DNA of 64,000 nt from CAZSDU01 sp963662525. GTDB taxonomy: Bacteria > Bacteroidota > Bacteroidia > Bacteroidales > FEN-979. The notes under the pieces were generated by a model. That model was not told where the DNA came from, searched no databases, and saw only the letters and a program-made list of their open reading frames with translations. Below, piece after piece: positions 1 to 8,347 of the stretch. Every line of letters starts with the position of its first letter. The first letter of the stretch is position 1. The stretch covers positions 2,542,001 through 2,606,000 of the forward strand of contig OY759717.1 in NCBI GenBank assembly GCA_963662525.1, in the 5' to 3' direction. The translations under genes and the position numbers were made by a program.

Positions 1-291
1 AAATACTTGATTAAAATATGGAGCTCTTTTATAAGCCAAATTTATTGTAGAAATTAGTTTATTTCTATTATCAGTGAATTCAACTTCATTAATTAACTTA
101 TTTGAGCTTGCACCATTTAATTGAACTGTTAAATAATTTATTTTGTTATTAATAATTATTCTATTTCGATTTATCCATCCATTTTTTATAAAATTCACAT
201 CATCATAAAATATAAATTTATCGACTGCATTGATAAGCTGAAAATAACCAATATAAGGCAAGAAGTAGGGTTGCATGATTGCAACTGTCAT
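1..291 (-). CDS. WbqC-family protein, partial (C-terminus beyond window)
   Basis: The minus-strand frame opens with ATG at 291 and stays open to the window edge, giving 97 residues. It begins MTVAIMQPYFLPYIGYFQL and continues with VDKFIFYDDVNF and KNGWINRNRI, which is the characteristic N-terminus of the WbqC family. WbqC-like proteins are common in Bacteroidota O-antigen and capsule loci; their exact enzymatic role is not settled, and a part in modified-sugar synthesis is assumed. It lies 7 bp downstream of the aminotransferase at 299 and is probably the next gene in the same operon. Confidence 0.88.
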   Translation of the reverse strand, partial: MTVAIMQPYFLPYIGYFQLINAVDKFIFYDDVNFIKNGWINRNRIIINNKINYLTVQLNGASSNKLINEVEFTDNRNKLISTINLAYKRAPYFNQVF

Positions 292-298
292 TTCTATT

Positions 299-1408
299 TT
301 ATTTGATAAGATTAATTATTTTATTTATGTCTTTTGGGTTCAAATCAGGATAAATTGGCAAACAAATTACGCTAACAGAAGCTTTATTTGCAATCTCCAA
401 ATTCCCAATAGCTGACGAATCTAATCCTTTATAAATGGGAAAATTACTTATTAATGGGTAAAAATATCTTCTGCCAAATATTCCATTAGCTTGCAAATAC
501 TCATAAAGTTCGTCTCTACTTTTTCCATATTTCATTTCATTAACAAAAATAGGATAATATGGGTAATTGTAGTTTTCAGTTCCAGGATATTGTTTAAAAA
601 GTTTGATGCCATCAATGTCTTTCAATCCTTTATCATATAATTCAGCTACCTTTTTTCTTTTTTCAATATTTGCTTCTAAATTTTTTAACTGTAGTAATCC
701 AAAAGCTGCCTGTACCTCATTCATTTTCGAATTTATTCCAGGAGCAGTTACGGTAACCTCGTCGGCAAAACCAAAGTTTTTTAAATAATCAATACGTTTT
801 TTCGTTTTTTCCTCGTGAGAAATAATTGCCCCACCTTCAAAAGTATTAAATACTTTTGTTGCGTGAAAGCTCAATATTGATAAATCTCCATAATTTAAGA
901 CTGATTGCCCTTTGTAATTAACTCCAAAGGCATGTGCGGCATCATAAATCACTTTCAATCCAAAAGTGTCTGCAATTTCTTGAATTCGCTGAACGTTAGC
1001 AGGATTACCATAAACATGTACAGGCAAGATGGCAGTTGTGTTTGGAGTTATGGCCGCGGCAATTTTTTCAGGATCGAGATTATGGTAAAATGGGTCAATA
1101 TCAACAAATACTGGTTTTAAATTATTCCACCAAAGTGAATTTGTGGTTGCAACAAAACTATATGGTGTAGTGATTACATCGCCAGAAATCTTTAATGCTT
1201 GTAAAGCTGTCAATAGAGCTAATGTGCCATTGGCAAAAAGAGATACGTACTTTACGCCTAAATATTCAGCTAATTCCTTTTCAAACTTTCTGTGAAATGG
1301 ACCATTATTTGTAAGGATTTTACTTTCCCATATTTGCTGCAACAATTCATGAAATTCTGCTAAGGGTGGTAAGGTGGGTTGGGTAACATAAATCGGTTTT
1401 TTTTTCAT
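299..1408 (-). CDS. DegT/DnrJ/EryC1/StrS aminotransferase (VioA/FdtB-like)
   Basis: PLP-dependent nucleotide-sugar aminotransferase of 369 residues. The N-terminus IYVTQPTLPPL, the segment FANGTLALLTAL and the Schiff-base lysine in SFHATKVFNTFEGG (about residue 185) are typical of enzymes that aminate a 4-keto or 3-keto 6-deoxy dTDP-sugar, as VioA and FdtB do. I chose the ATG at 1408, two bases after the upstream stop; an in-frame TTG at 1432 would overlap the fucosyltransferase. It belongs to the minus-strand glycan operon and, with the acetyltransferase at 5036, could make an N-acylated amino sugar. Which sugar is aminated is inference. Confidence 0.88.
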   Translation of the reverse strand: MKKKPIYVTQPTLPPLAEFHELLQQIWESKILTNNGPFHRKFEKELAEYLGVKYVSLFANGTLALLTALQALKISGDVITTPYSFVATTNSLWWNNLKPVFVDIDPFYHNLDPEKIAAAITPNTTAILPVHVYGNPANVQRIQEIADTFGLKVIYDAAHAFGVNYKGQSVLNYGDLSILSFHATKVFNTFEGGAIISHEEKTKKRIDYLKNFGFADEVTVTAPGINSKMNEVQAAFGLLQLKNLEANIEKRKKVAELYDKGLKDIDGIKLFKQYPGTENYNYPYYPIFVNEMKYGKSRDELYEYLQANGIFGRRYFYPLISNFPIYKGLDSSAIGNLEIANKASVSVICLPIYPDLNPKDINKIINLIK

Positions 1409-1410
1409 TT

Positions 1411-2322
1411 TTAGAATTTTACTTTTATCCAATCAGATGGCATGAATTTATTTGATTCGAATTGCTTTTGAGCGTTCTTATTATTATACCATAAAGCCGG
1501 ATAATAGACTTTCTTTAACGGATTTTCATTTAACCAGGCTCCCCACCAACTGAATGTACTATTGGCTATTATTTGATGCTTACAAGAACGCATAAGCATA
1601 AGATCGGCGATATCACCAGTTGTACTCCATGAGGTGTCAGAGAATGAATTATTTTCAATATACCTCACATTAGGAATTTTAGAAAATTGTTCTTTAACCC
1701 ATGTAATATCATCAGAAAAGAAAAAGAAAACGGGATTGCTTATATCTTCAATTGCTTTGTTCATTGCTTTTTCGTAATATTCTACTGGTAAACTTACAAA
1801 ATATGTATTTGTCAGATAGTCTTTTCGCCGGATGTGCACGGCAACCGAATTGATACTTTTAACTTCCTGATATATTGCCGCGTTCTCAGTGTTTAATAAA
1901 TGCTCTGTGTTTAAATCATTTAAAATAATGTCCCTGTATTCTTTGAAATAGATCTGGTTAGACAGCCACCCATCAATGTAATAATCACACGCCTTTTTTT
2001 TTAATTTTAATAATTTCAGCAATTCTGTTTCATGAATATGAGTTGGTTTATAATAAGGGCGAACTTTAATACCAAATCGTTTTAAAAAACTATAAATTTG
2101 AGGAATGTTGGAAGGATTTTTTAAACTATTGTAATCCGACTCTTTTGCAACCACATACGGAAGGTTGAATTTATCTAACCTGAATACTTTTCTATATTTC
2201 GCATTATCATAAAATGAAAGATCCAATTTTAATTGTGTATTAATTCGAAGAGACAATGCTCGGCCAGTTGAATATTGAAACAGCTGGTTCCCAAGTCCCC
2301 CAATAATTTTTACTATTATCAT
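1411..2322 (-). CDS. GT11-family alpha-1,2-fucosyltransferase
   Basis: 303 residues with the hallmarks of glycosyltransferase family 11: GGLGNQLFQY at residues 8-17, the donor-binding motif VHIRRKDY around 162-169 and a C-terminal STFSWWGAWL segment. GT11 enzymes move L-fucose from GDP-fucose onto galactose or a related acceptor, usually at O-2, in the cytoplasm while a repeat unit is built. No GDP-fucose genes lie in this window, so the donor would come from elsewhere in the genome; a related deoxy sugar as donor cannot be excluded. The gene is 6 bp downstream of the flippase gene and is AT-rich like its neighbours. Confidence 0.92.
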   Translation of the reverse strand: MIIVKIIGGLGNQLFQYSTGRALSLRINTQLKLDLSFYDNAKYRKVFRLDKFNLPYVVAKESDYNSLKNPSNIPQIYSFLKRFGIKVRPYYKPTHIHETELLKLLKLKKKACDYYIDGWLSNQIYFKEYRDIILNDLNTEHLLNTENAAIYQEVKSINSVAVHIRRKDYLTNTYFVSLPVEYYEKAMNKAIEDISNPVFFFFSDDITWVKEQFSKIPNVRYIENNSFSDTSWSTTGDIADLMLMRSCKHQIIANSTFSWWGAWLNENPLKKVYYPALWYNNKNAQKQFESNKFMPSDWIKVKF

Positions 2323-2328
2323 GTAAAA

Positions 2329-3696
2329 TTATTTAAACCAAATACCTGTTGCTCGTTGATTAATAATTTTATTGTACTGTGTTGTCATATAATAAACACT
2401 AGCAATAGCAAAAATAGTTTGAGTAGCAACAATTGATACTAAGCCAAATCCCAACTTGTAAAATAAATAAGAAAGGGGAAAAAACAATAATGCTTGTATA
2501 CCTAACAAATACATTTGAAGCTCTATTTTACCAATACCATTTAAAAATAAGCCATAAGTTCCACTACGCATAGAGATAATACTTGAAATTGCCAAAGCAA
2601 TAATTAATGAAAGTGGAACTTGAACTGCATCTCCAACCCATAGTTTAAAGAAAAACTTATAACAAAAAATCATAAAAATGGTTGAAATAGAAGTTATTAT
2701 CCATATCCAGTTTATTTTTTTTATAGTTGTTTTGATCCATCCGTTTTCATGTTTAGTATATGCCTCCGTAAATCCTGAAAGAAAGGGAGTCAATACCATC
2801 AAATAACCCATTGCTGTGATTGACATATACCTAACTGCTAAATTAAACGTTGTTACATCTGCAGGACCAAAAAACTGAACAACTAAAATGACGGATGTTT
2901 GAGTCACAATTAGATAAAAAACTTGGTTGATGAAAAACTTTATTCCAAGGCTCAATAATGGTAATGCTTTTTTTAAATTTATAAATTTTAAAGATGGTCT
3001 TAAATGTTTAAGAGTACTCATGAATAGAAAGATAGCAGCAAATAACATGACAACTGCGGTTTTACTACCATAAACTAAACATAAATAAAACAATGAACCC
3101 TCTGTTGTCTTTACCAATATAAATATAGCAATAAGACCAAGCACCTGAGATGTTAAACCAAGTATTTCATTTAAGGCATAGCGTTGCATGGCTTGTAATA
3201 TTGACGAAACTAGATTTAAAACAAAACCCACACAAAAAAAGAAGAAAACCATTAAAACGATTTGGAAAAGCTCATGATTGGTTACAATATTGGTATTTAG
3301 AACTATATTCCAAGAAACATAACGAGCAATCCATAAAAACCCTAAAAATAGAATAATTGCTATTCCACTGATTAATGCGAATACTGAACTAATATAAACT
3401 CTTGCCTGCTCACTATTATTAAGAGCTAATGCTTCAGCTAGTTTATTTCTTAGTCCATTACCCAAACCAATATCAAAAAATGTGAACCATTGTATAATTG
3501 ATGAAATCGTCATCCAAATTCCGTATTCGACTTTTCCCACATATCCTAGAGTAATTGGAACAATAAGAAAACTGATTAAGATAGAAATCCCTTTTGTAAT
3601 GAATGAGACACTTATATTTTTTTTTGCCCTAAGTGTCCGTTCGTTTCCTTTTGTGAAAAATGCAACTGCAAAGGATATTAAAGGGAACTTACCCAT
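2329..3696 (-). CDS. Polysaccharide flippase (Wzx-like, MOP superfamily)
   Basis: Integral membrane protein of 455 residues with roughly a dozen hydrophobic segments (for example SILISFLIVPITLGYV, IAIILFLGFLWIARY, VLMVFFFFCVGFVLNLV). The early GYVGKVEYGIWMTISS motif is typical of Wzx-type flippases, which turn lipid-linked repeat units across the inner membrane. Its start overlaps the end of the upstream aminotransferase by 8 bp, which indicates translational coupling. No polymerase (Wzy) is evident in this part of the locus; it may lie left of the window, or export may use another route. Confidence 0.88.
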   Translation of the reverse strand: MGKFPLISFAVAFFTKGNERTLRAKKNISVSFITKGISILISFLIVPITLGYVGKVEYGIWMTISSIIQWFTFFDIGLGNGLRNKLAEALALNNSEQARVYISSVFALISGIAIILFLGFLWIARYVSWNIVLNTNIVTNHELFQIVLMVFFFFCVGFVLNLVSSILQAMQRYALNEILGLTSQVLGLIAIFILVKTTEGSLFYLCLVYGSKTAVVMLFAAIFLFMSTLKHLRPSLKFINLKKALPLLSLGIKFFINQVFYLIVTQTSVILVVQFFGPADVTTFNLAVRYMSITAMGYLMVLTPFLSGFTEAYTKHENGWIKTTIKKINWIWIITSISTIFMIFCYKFFFKLWVGDAVQVPLSLIIALAISSIISMRSGTYGLFLNGIGKIELQMYLLGIQALLFFPLSYLFYKLGFGLVSIVATQTIFAIASVYYMTTQYNKIINQRATGIWFK

Positions 3697-4792
3697 TATT
3701 TGAGTAGAATCTTCTAATTTGGTTTGTTATAGTGTGAATTTCCTCATTAGTAAGCTGAGATGCGGAAGGTAACCATAAGCCTTTTTCTCCTACCATATTA
3801 GAAATTGGGAATTCACCAGGTATTTGATATGCTTTTTGCTTATTAATCGGTGGATACATTACCCGTGTGCCTGTACCATTTTCCTTTAAGAACAAAGATA
3901 AATTATCTCGTCTTTCAACCAGCACGTCAATAAACCAAGGGGTTGTGAGGGTCAAATCCTGATTGAAAAATTGGACTTCTTTTACATTAGTCAGTTGTTC
4001 TTTGTAAAGTTTTAATATTTCTTTCTTTCGGGATACACGCCATTGTAGTTTCTTCATTTGTTCAATTCCAATAACTGCCTGAATATCTGTAAATTTGAAG
4101 TTCCATCCTATCGTGTCATGAATATCAACACCCCCGCCAGATCGTCCAAAATCTTTTAACTTTCGCAATTTGTCAGCGATTAAATTATCATCAGTTATCA
4201 ATGCTCCGCCCTGTCCTGTTGAAATAACTTTGGGAGAAGAAAATGAAAACGATCCGATTAATCCTTCACACCCGATATGCTTCCCGTTTGGGTAAAATGA
4301 ACCTAATGATTGTGCACTATCTTCAAGCAAAACAAGATTATTCTTTTTTGCCAGATCAACAAAAGATTCAATGCCGTATAAGGGATATCTTCCATTGGCT
4401 GAAACAAGAAATATTGCTTTTGTTTTAGGTGTAATTGCCTTCTTAGTAAGAGCATAATCAAGGCAAAGCGTTTCCCTTTCCACATCAACAAAGATCGGTT
4501 TACCTCCAAGTAATTTTATAGAATTTGGTGTTGCAATCTGAGTGAAATTTGGTACAATTACTTCATCATCTTGTTTTATTCCAATTGCTAAAGCAGCCAA
4601 AATTAATGTAACGGTTCCGTTATTGGTTGCTATGCAATTTTTTGCCCCAGTATAATTACATATTGCCTCTTCGAATTCCTGGGTTTTTTTGAATTCCGTA
4701 ATCCAACCTCCCCGGGAAAGATATTCATCCATAGCATGACGTTCTTGTTCATCGAACCAAGGCTCCATTTGGGGAATAAAATTCTTAATCAT
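3689..4792 (-). CDS. DegT/DnrJ/EryC1/StrS aminotransferase (second)
   Basis: 367 residues, second PLP-dependent sugar aminotransferase of the locus. IATNNGTVTLILAALAIG, the DSAQSLGS segment and the PLP lysine in FSSPKVISTGQGG (about residue 188) place it near perosamine synthetase and PglE-like enzymes. It aminates a keto-deoxy nucleotide sugar using glutamate. ATG at 4792; its 3' end overlaps the flippase start. Only distantly similar to the aminotransferase at 299, so the two probably act on different sugars. Substrate not predictable from sequence alone. Confidence 0.87.
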   Translation of the reverse strand: MIKNFIPQMEPWFDEQERHAMDEYLSRGGWITEFKKTQEFEEAICNYTGAKNCIATNNGTVTLILAALAIGIKQDDEVIVPNFTQIATPNSIKLLGGKPIFVDVERETLCLDYALTKKAITPKTKAIFLVSANGRYPLYGIESFVDLAKKNNLVLLEDSAQSLGSFYPNGKHIGCEGLIGSFSFSSPKVISTGQGGALITDDNLIADKLRKLKDFGRSGGGVDIHDTIGWNFKFTDIQAVIGIEQMKKLQWRVSRKKEILKLYKEQLTNVKEVQFFNQDLTLTTPWFIDVLVERRDNLSLFLKENGTGTRVMYPPINKQKAYQIPGEFPISNMVGEKGLWLPSASQLTNEEIHTITNQIRRFYSNNG

Positions 4793-4841
4793 ATCGATTA
4801 TTATAGATTATTTTAATGACTGGTATAAATGATTTATTTCT

Positions 4842-5035
4842 TTAAACCTGGCTGTAAAAAACTTTAATGGGTAGATCAATTTTTTTTATTATTTTCATGA
4901 TTGATCTGTTTTGCAATAATATCATTTTTAAATCATCCCACCAAGGATAATTATTGTTTATTTTTACTACCGTAATTGGATTACCTGCAGCCAATACATT
5001 GAAGGGATGGATTTTGAAACAATACTGCTGTAATT
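4842..5035 (-). pseudogene. Possible gene remnant, unrecognised
   Basis: Between the aminotransferase and the acetyltransferase the minus strand keeps one frame open from about 5072 to a TAA at 4842-4844 (about 76 codons) without a usable start. The peptide reads like real protein: FKIHPFNVLAAGNPITVVK, then NNNYPWWDDLK. The upstream part overlaps the 3' end of the acetyltransferase in another frame. I do not recognise the family. It may be the C-terminal scrap of a lost glycan-synthesis gene. Confidence 0.35.
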
Positions 5036-5611
5036 TTATTGGTTCTTTGATAAGGAGTTTAAGAAGGTATTCTCAAGCCTTAATGTTTCGTCTTTAAATC
5101 TTTTTTTTAGAATTTTAGCAGGGATACCTGCATAGAGTGTCCACGCATCGAGGTTCCTATTGGCTAAGGAAAGTGCTCCAAGTGATGCACCTTCGCCAAA
5201 CTCAACATCGGGGAGCACCACACTCCCTGCTCCAACAATGCAGTGTTTATTAAGGATGATTTTACCAGACTTTGAATTCATTTTGTACTCATGCGGTACT
5301 AAAGGAGTGGCTATTCCACCTAGGTAATCGTCACTCCCTGCAGAAAGTACTACATTCGGAGCAAGGGTAGAGAACTCTTTCATCTCCACTCTAGAGTTTC
5401 TTCCTCCAATAATCTTACTGCCTGATGAGATATGTATAAAAGAGTGAAGTTTTAAAGCAACAGAAATATATGTAAAATCATCAATAATTACATCATCACC
5501 AATTTCCACCAATTCAGGATATCGAATTCGCACGGTTTTTCCGATGATCACATTATTACCAATCGATTTTATTTTTTTTAGATCAAAGAAGATGTTTTTG
5601 GTTAAATCCAT
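5036..5611 (-). CDS. Left-handed beta-helix acyltransferase (hexapeptide family)
   Basis: 191 residues rich in hexapeptide repeats (IGNNVIIGKTVRI, VEIGDDVIIDDFTYIS, KHCIVGAGSVVLPDV, FGEGASLGAL), ending with the usual AGIPAKILKKR cap. Members of this family acetylate sugar hydroxyl or amino groups with acetyl-CoA, acting as trimers. Overlap of 10 bp with the cupin gene upstream shows tight operon packing. Likely acetylates the amino sugar produced by one of the locus aminotransferases; N- versus O-acetylation is not decidable here. Confidence 0.85.
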   Translation of the reverse strand: MDLTKNIFFDLKKIKSIGNNVIIGKTVRIRYPELVEIGDDVIIDDFTYISVALKLHSFIHISSGSKIIGGRNSRVEMKEFSTLAPNVVLSAGSDDYLGGIATPLVPHEYKMNSKSGKIILNKHCIVGAGSVVLPDVEFGEGASLGALSLANRNLDAWTLYAGIPAKILKKRFKDETLRLENTFLNSLSKNQ

Positions 5612-6000
5612 GTTTTATCTTTTTCAGTTCCTGTATATGGGCCATTTTTTACTTCTATTACCCGAGTATCATCTTCAATGATTTTGAACCCATGCCCTCC
5701 ATCTAGAAGAATGATAACTCCTCCTTTCTTTATAACAACTGATTCCACTTTTTCATTATTGAAATCATAAACATCAACCAGTATAGCACCGTTCAGTACA
5801 AAAATCACTTCACAAGGGGTCGAAATTTCACGGCTAAACTTATTATGAAAATGAGGATTTAATATTTTATCTTTCTTATAACACCATGTTCCAATCTGCA
5901 AGGCATCTTCGTCCTTAGAGTAGAAATTTACTCCCTCTTCAATAAAATCAGAAGAACTATATCTAGCGAAAACTTTATTTTGAACAATTATTTCATTCAT
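5602..6000 (-). CDS. Small cupin-fold protein of the glycan locus
   Basis: 132 residues with a single beta-barrel cupin pattern: a PHFHNKFSREI segment supplying histidines, CEVIFVLNGAILVDVYDF as the central strands, and GGVIILLDGGHGFKI as the second motif. Comparable small cupins occur in LPS and capsule loci as sugar epimerases, isomerases or carbohydrate-binding enzymes. Its ATG overlaps the stop of the upstream SDR gene (TAATG arrangement) and its 3' end overlaps the acetyltransferase by 10 bp. The specific reaction is unknown. Confidence 0.6.
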   Translation of the reverse strand: MNEIIVQNKVFARYSSSDFIEEGVNFYSKDEDALQIGTWCYKKDKILNPHFHNKFSREISTPCEVIFVLNGAILVDVYDFNNEKVESVVIKKGGVIILLDGGHGFKIIEDDTRVIEVKNGPYTGTEKDKTWI

Positions 6001-6995
6001 TATGCTGTTTTTTTAGACCAGTTATCCTTATACCATTGATTAGTGAGTTCTATCCCTTTATCTAAGGATGTTTCCGGCAAATACCCAGTTAAGTTTTTCA
6101 TTTTTTCGATATTCGGACACCTACGCATTACACAGCCTTTGGGTGCAGGTTTAATATTTATTGAAGTTTTCAAATTGAAATAATCAAGCACTTTTTGCGC
6201 TAAATCTGCGATTGTGATTTCTTCGTTTGAATTTCCAATATGCAAGATTTCATTATTGCAACCTTCGCTTTTCATGACTAATTCGGTTGCATTTACGGCA
6301 TCCGAAATATAACAAAATGCTCTTGTTTCTTCTCCACCAAAGATATTGAATGGCTTTTCTTCATTATAGCACTTGATTAAAAATTCAGGTATCACATGTT
6401 CAAACCCCATTCTCGGGCCATAAATATTATGGTATCGGATTATACTATAATCTATTTTAATCTTACGGAAATAATTAATAACCAATAATTCTCCTGTAAT
6501 TTTACTCCCACCGTAAGAAAATCTAGCATTATGAACATCATCAATAGATAATGGTATATCTTCTTTAGTCGGTATATAATCCTGAAAATTTGAAAATTTG
6601 TTAATTGTCCCTGCGTAAGCTTCTGAAGAAGATGTAAATACAAACTTTCCGCAATTTGATTCATTAACCCATTCAAGAAGATTTATCAATGATAATATGT
6701 TTACTCTCAATACTTCATAGGGTTTTTCATAGAAATATTTAGTCCCGTTAATTGCGGCTAAATGATAAATATTATCATAGCGTTCCCCCAACTGGTGATA
6801 AAAATCTTTGCCAGTCATGTCAGCATTGATAAATTTAACGTTTTGCATCGATATAAGACTCTGAAAATCTTTATCAGGTTTATTTCTTGTAAAATTATCT
6901 ATGATCGTGACTTCATTATTTGCATTTTTTGAAAAATGCAACGCTAAATGGTATCCGATAAAACCGGCTCCTCCTGTAACTAAAATATTATTCAT
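6000..6995 (-). CDS. NAD-dependent nucleotide-sugar epimerase/dehydratase (extended SDR)
   Basis: 331 residues from the ATG at 6995, chosen because the Rossmann motif VTGGAGFIGYHLA begins at residue 5; a longer frame to 7049 overlaps the neighbouring gene and adds nothing conserved. A TSSSEAYAG segment, the catalytic YGGSK (Tyr-x-x-x-Lys) and RYHNIYGPR identify an extended short-chain dehydrogenase acting on a nucleotide sugar. It sits 11 bp after a nucleotide-sugar dehydrogenase, so it may act on a uronic acid intermediate (decarboxylase, epimerase or dehydratase). The precise subfamily cannot be read off. Confidence 0.83.
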   Translation of the reverse strand: MNNILVTGGAGFIGYHLALHFSKNANNEVTIIDNFTRNKPDKDFQSLISMQNVKFINADMTGKDFYHQLGERYDNIYHLAAINGTKYFYEKPYEVLRVNILSLINLLEWVNESNCGKFVFTSSSEAYAGTINKFSNFQDYIPTKEDIPLSIDDVHNARFSYGGSKITGELLVINYFRKIKIDYSIIRYHNIYGPRMGFEHVIPEFLIKCYNEEKPFNIFGGEETRAFCYISDAVNATELVMKSEGCNNEILHIGNSNEEITIADLAQKVLDYFNLKTSINIKPAPKGCVMRRCPNIEKMKNLTGYLPETSLDKGIELTNQWYKDNWSKKTA

Positions 6996-7006
6996 GATTT
7001 TCGAAA

Positions 7007-8245
7007 TTAGACTTGTAAAAATATTTTTCCTTTTTGAGTAACATTCCATAAATCAATAATCCAACATCCTTTCTTACACATAGAAATAATTCCATCTATT
7101 CCATCTCTGTATTCTTGATGGTTGATCGCAATATATAGAATGTCAGACTGTGGAATGCAATTCCCTAATTCACTATTTTCATAATCTTCATTTATAGAAT
7201 CTGTTAAGTTGGGATCATTGATAAAAATTTCTTTTGGTGTTTCTCTTTCTAAATACCTTACTAATTTCGGGATCAAACTATCTCGTACATCATCAACATC
7301 TTTCTTAAAGGTATAGCCTAAAACAGAAACAATCTTATTTTTAATTTCAACTCTTTTCTTAATATTCTCAACAAGAAACTTAGGCATGAACTCATTTATT
7401 TTCCATGCACTTAACAATAAATCGGTATAAGGTATTGATTCGTTAATCATTCCAAAATCCTTTCTTAAACATGTTCCTGCAGTAAATCCTGGTTGAGGAA
7501 TCACGCCTCTTGGATATTTGTAATTCGTCATATGTATAATATCATAGATATCAACATTATAATTGTCCGCTATTATTGAAAATTGATTAGCGACAGAAAA
7601 GTGAATATATCGGGAAATATTATTGAAAAGTTTGACCAACTCAGCTGAAATAAAATTTGTGCGTAATGTTTCAGGAGCTAATTGAATAAAAACATTATGT
7701 GCTCTTTCATAGCTCATATCATCTTCACAACCTATTATTTGCGGTAATGATTCGAACTCTATCATCGCCTGACCTTCTACAATTCTTTCGGGGCAGAATG
7801 ATAAAAATAAATTTTCACCAAATTTGAATTCTGTTTTTTGCTCAATAAAATTTTTTACAAAAAGGGTTGTCCCTGGGGCGATTGTACTTCTTAAAATAAT
7901 GTTCTGTCCGATTTTTAAATACTTTATCATTGATTTCAGGACCTTTACAACTTGTCCTAGGTCAGTTTCAATATGCTCATTTAAAGGAGTACCTACTGTA
8001 ATAATCAGGTTCTCAACATCTGAAATAATTGAATTGTCATTCGTTGCAATAATTTCAACTTTCTTAATTAATTCGTCATATCCCTCTTCCCTGAATGGAA
8101 ATTCTTTTTTATTTACTTTGTTTATTACCTCTTCATCGATATCTACTCCGATTACTTTAAGGCCTTTAGAGGCAAAGGATATTGCTAAGGGTAGCCCAAC
8201 CCGGCCAATTCCAATTACTCCAATATCAAATTTAAACTTTTTCAT
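7007..8245 (-). CDS. UDP-sugar 6-dehydrogenase (UDP-glucose/GDP-mannose dehydrogenase family)
   Basis: 412 residues with an N-terminal NAD fold (GVIGIGRVGLPLA, residues 9-21), the central helical region AELVKLFNNISRY and the catalytic cysteine in GFTAGTCLRKDFGM, followed by the C-terminal UDP-binding domain. The family oxidises the C6 hydroxyl of a UDP-hexose or UDP-HexNAc to the uronate in two NAD-dependent steps. It is distinct from the second dehydrogenase at 16840. It is the most upstream gene of the AT-rich block; about 100 bp of AT-rich DNA separate it from fnlC. Confidence 0.88.
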   Translation of the reverse strand: MKKFKFDIGVIGIGRVGLPLAISFASKGLKVIGVDIDEEVINKVNKKEFPFREEGYDELIKKVEIIATNDNSIISDVENLIITVGTPLNEHIETDLGQVVKVLKSMIKYLKIGQNIILRSTIAPGTTLFVKNFIEQKTEFKFGENLFLSFCPERIVEGQAMIEFESLPQIIGCEDDMSYERAHNVFIQLAPETLRTNFISAELVKLFNNISRYIHFSVANQFSIIADNYNVDIYDIIHMTNYKYPRGVIPQPGFTAGTCLRKDFGMINESIPYTDLLLSAWKINEFMPKFLVENIKKRVEIKNKIVSVLGYTFKKDVDDVRDSLIPKLVRYLERETPKEIFINDPNLTDSINEDYENSELGNCIPQSDILYIAINHQEYRDGIDGIISMCKKGCWIIDLWNVTQKGKIFLQV

Positions 8246-8347
8246 TTAATTAGTTTTTTTTTGATGTTTAGTAATAAATTAATTTCGACTATGCTTAATT
8301 TTTGGAAACCAATAAATTCGAGTGTAATTTATGCATTTATTGTAAGG

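Noticed and set aside
6000..7049. Start of the SDR epimerase at 7049
   Set aside because: It would overlap the dehydrogenase by 43 bp and place 18 unconserved residues before the Rossmann motif; ATG at 6995 fits.
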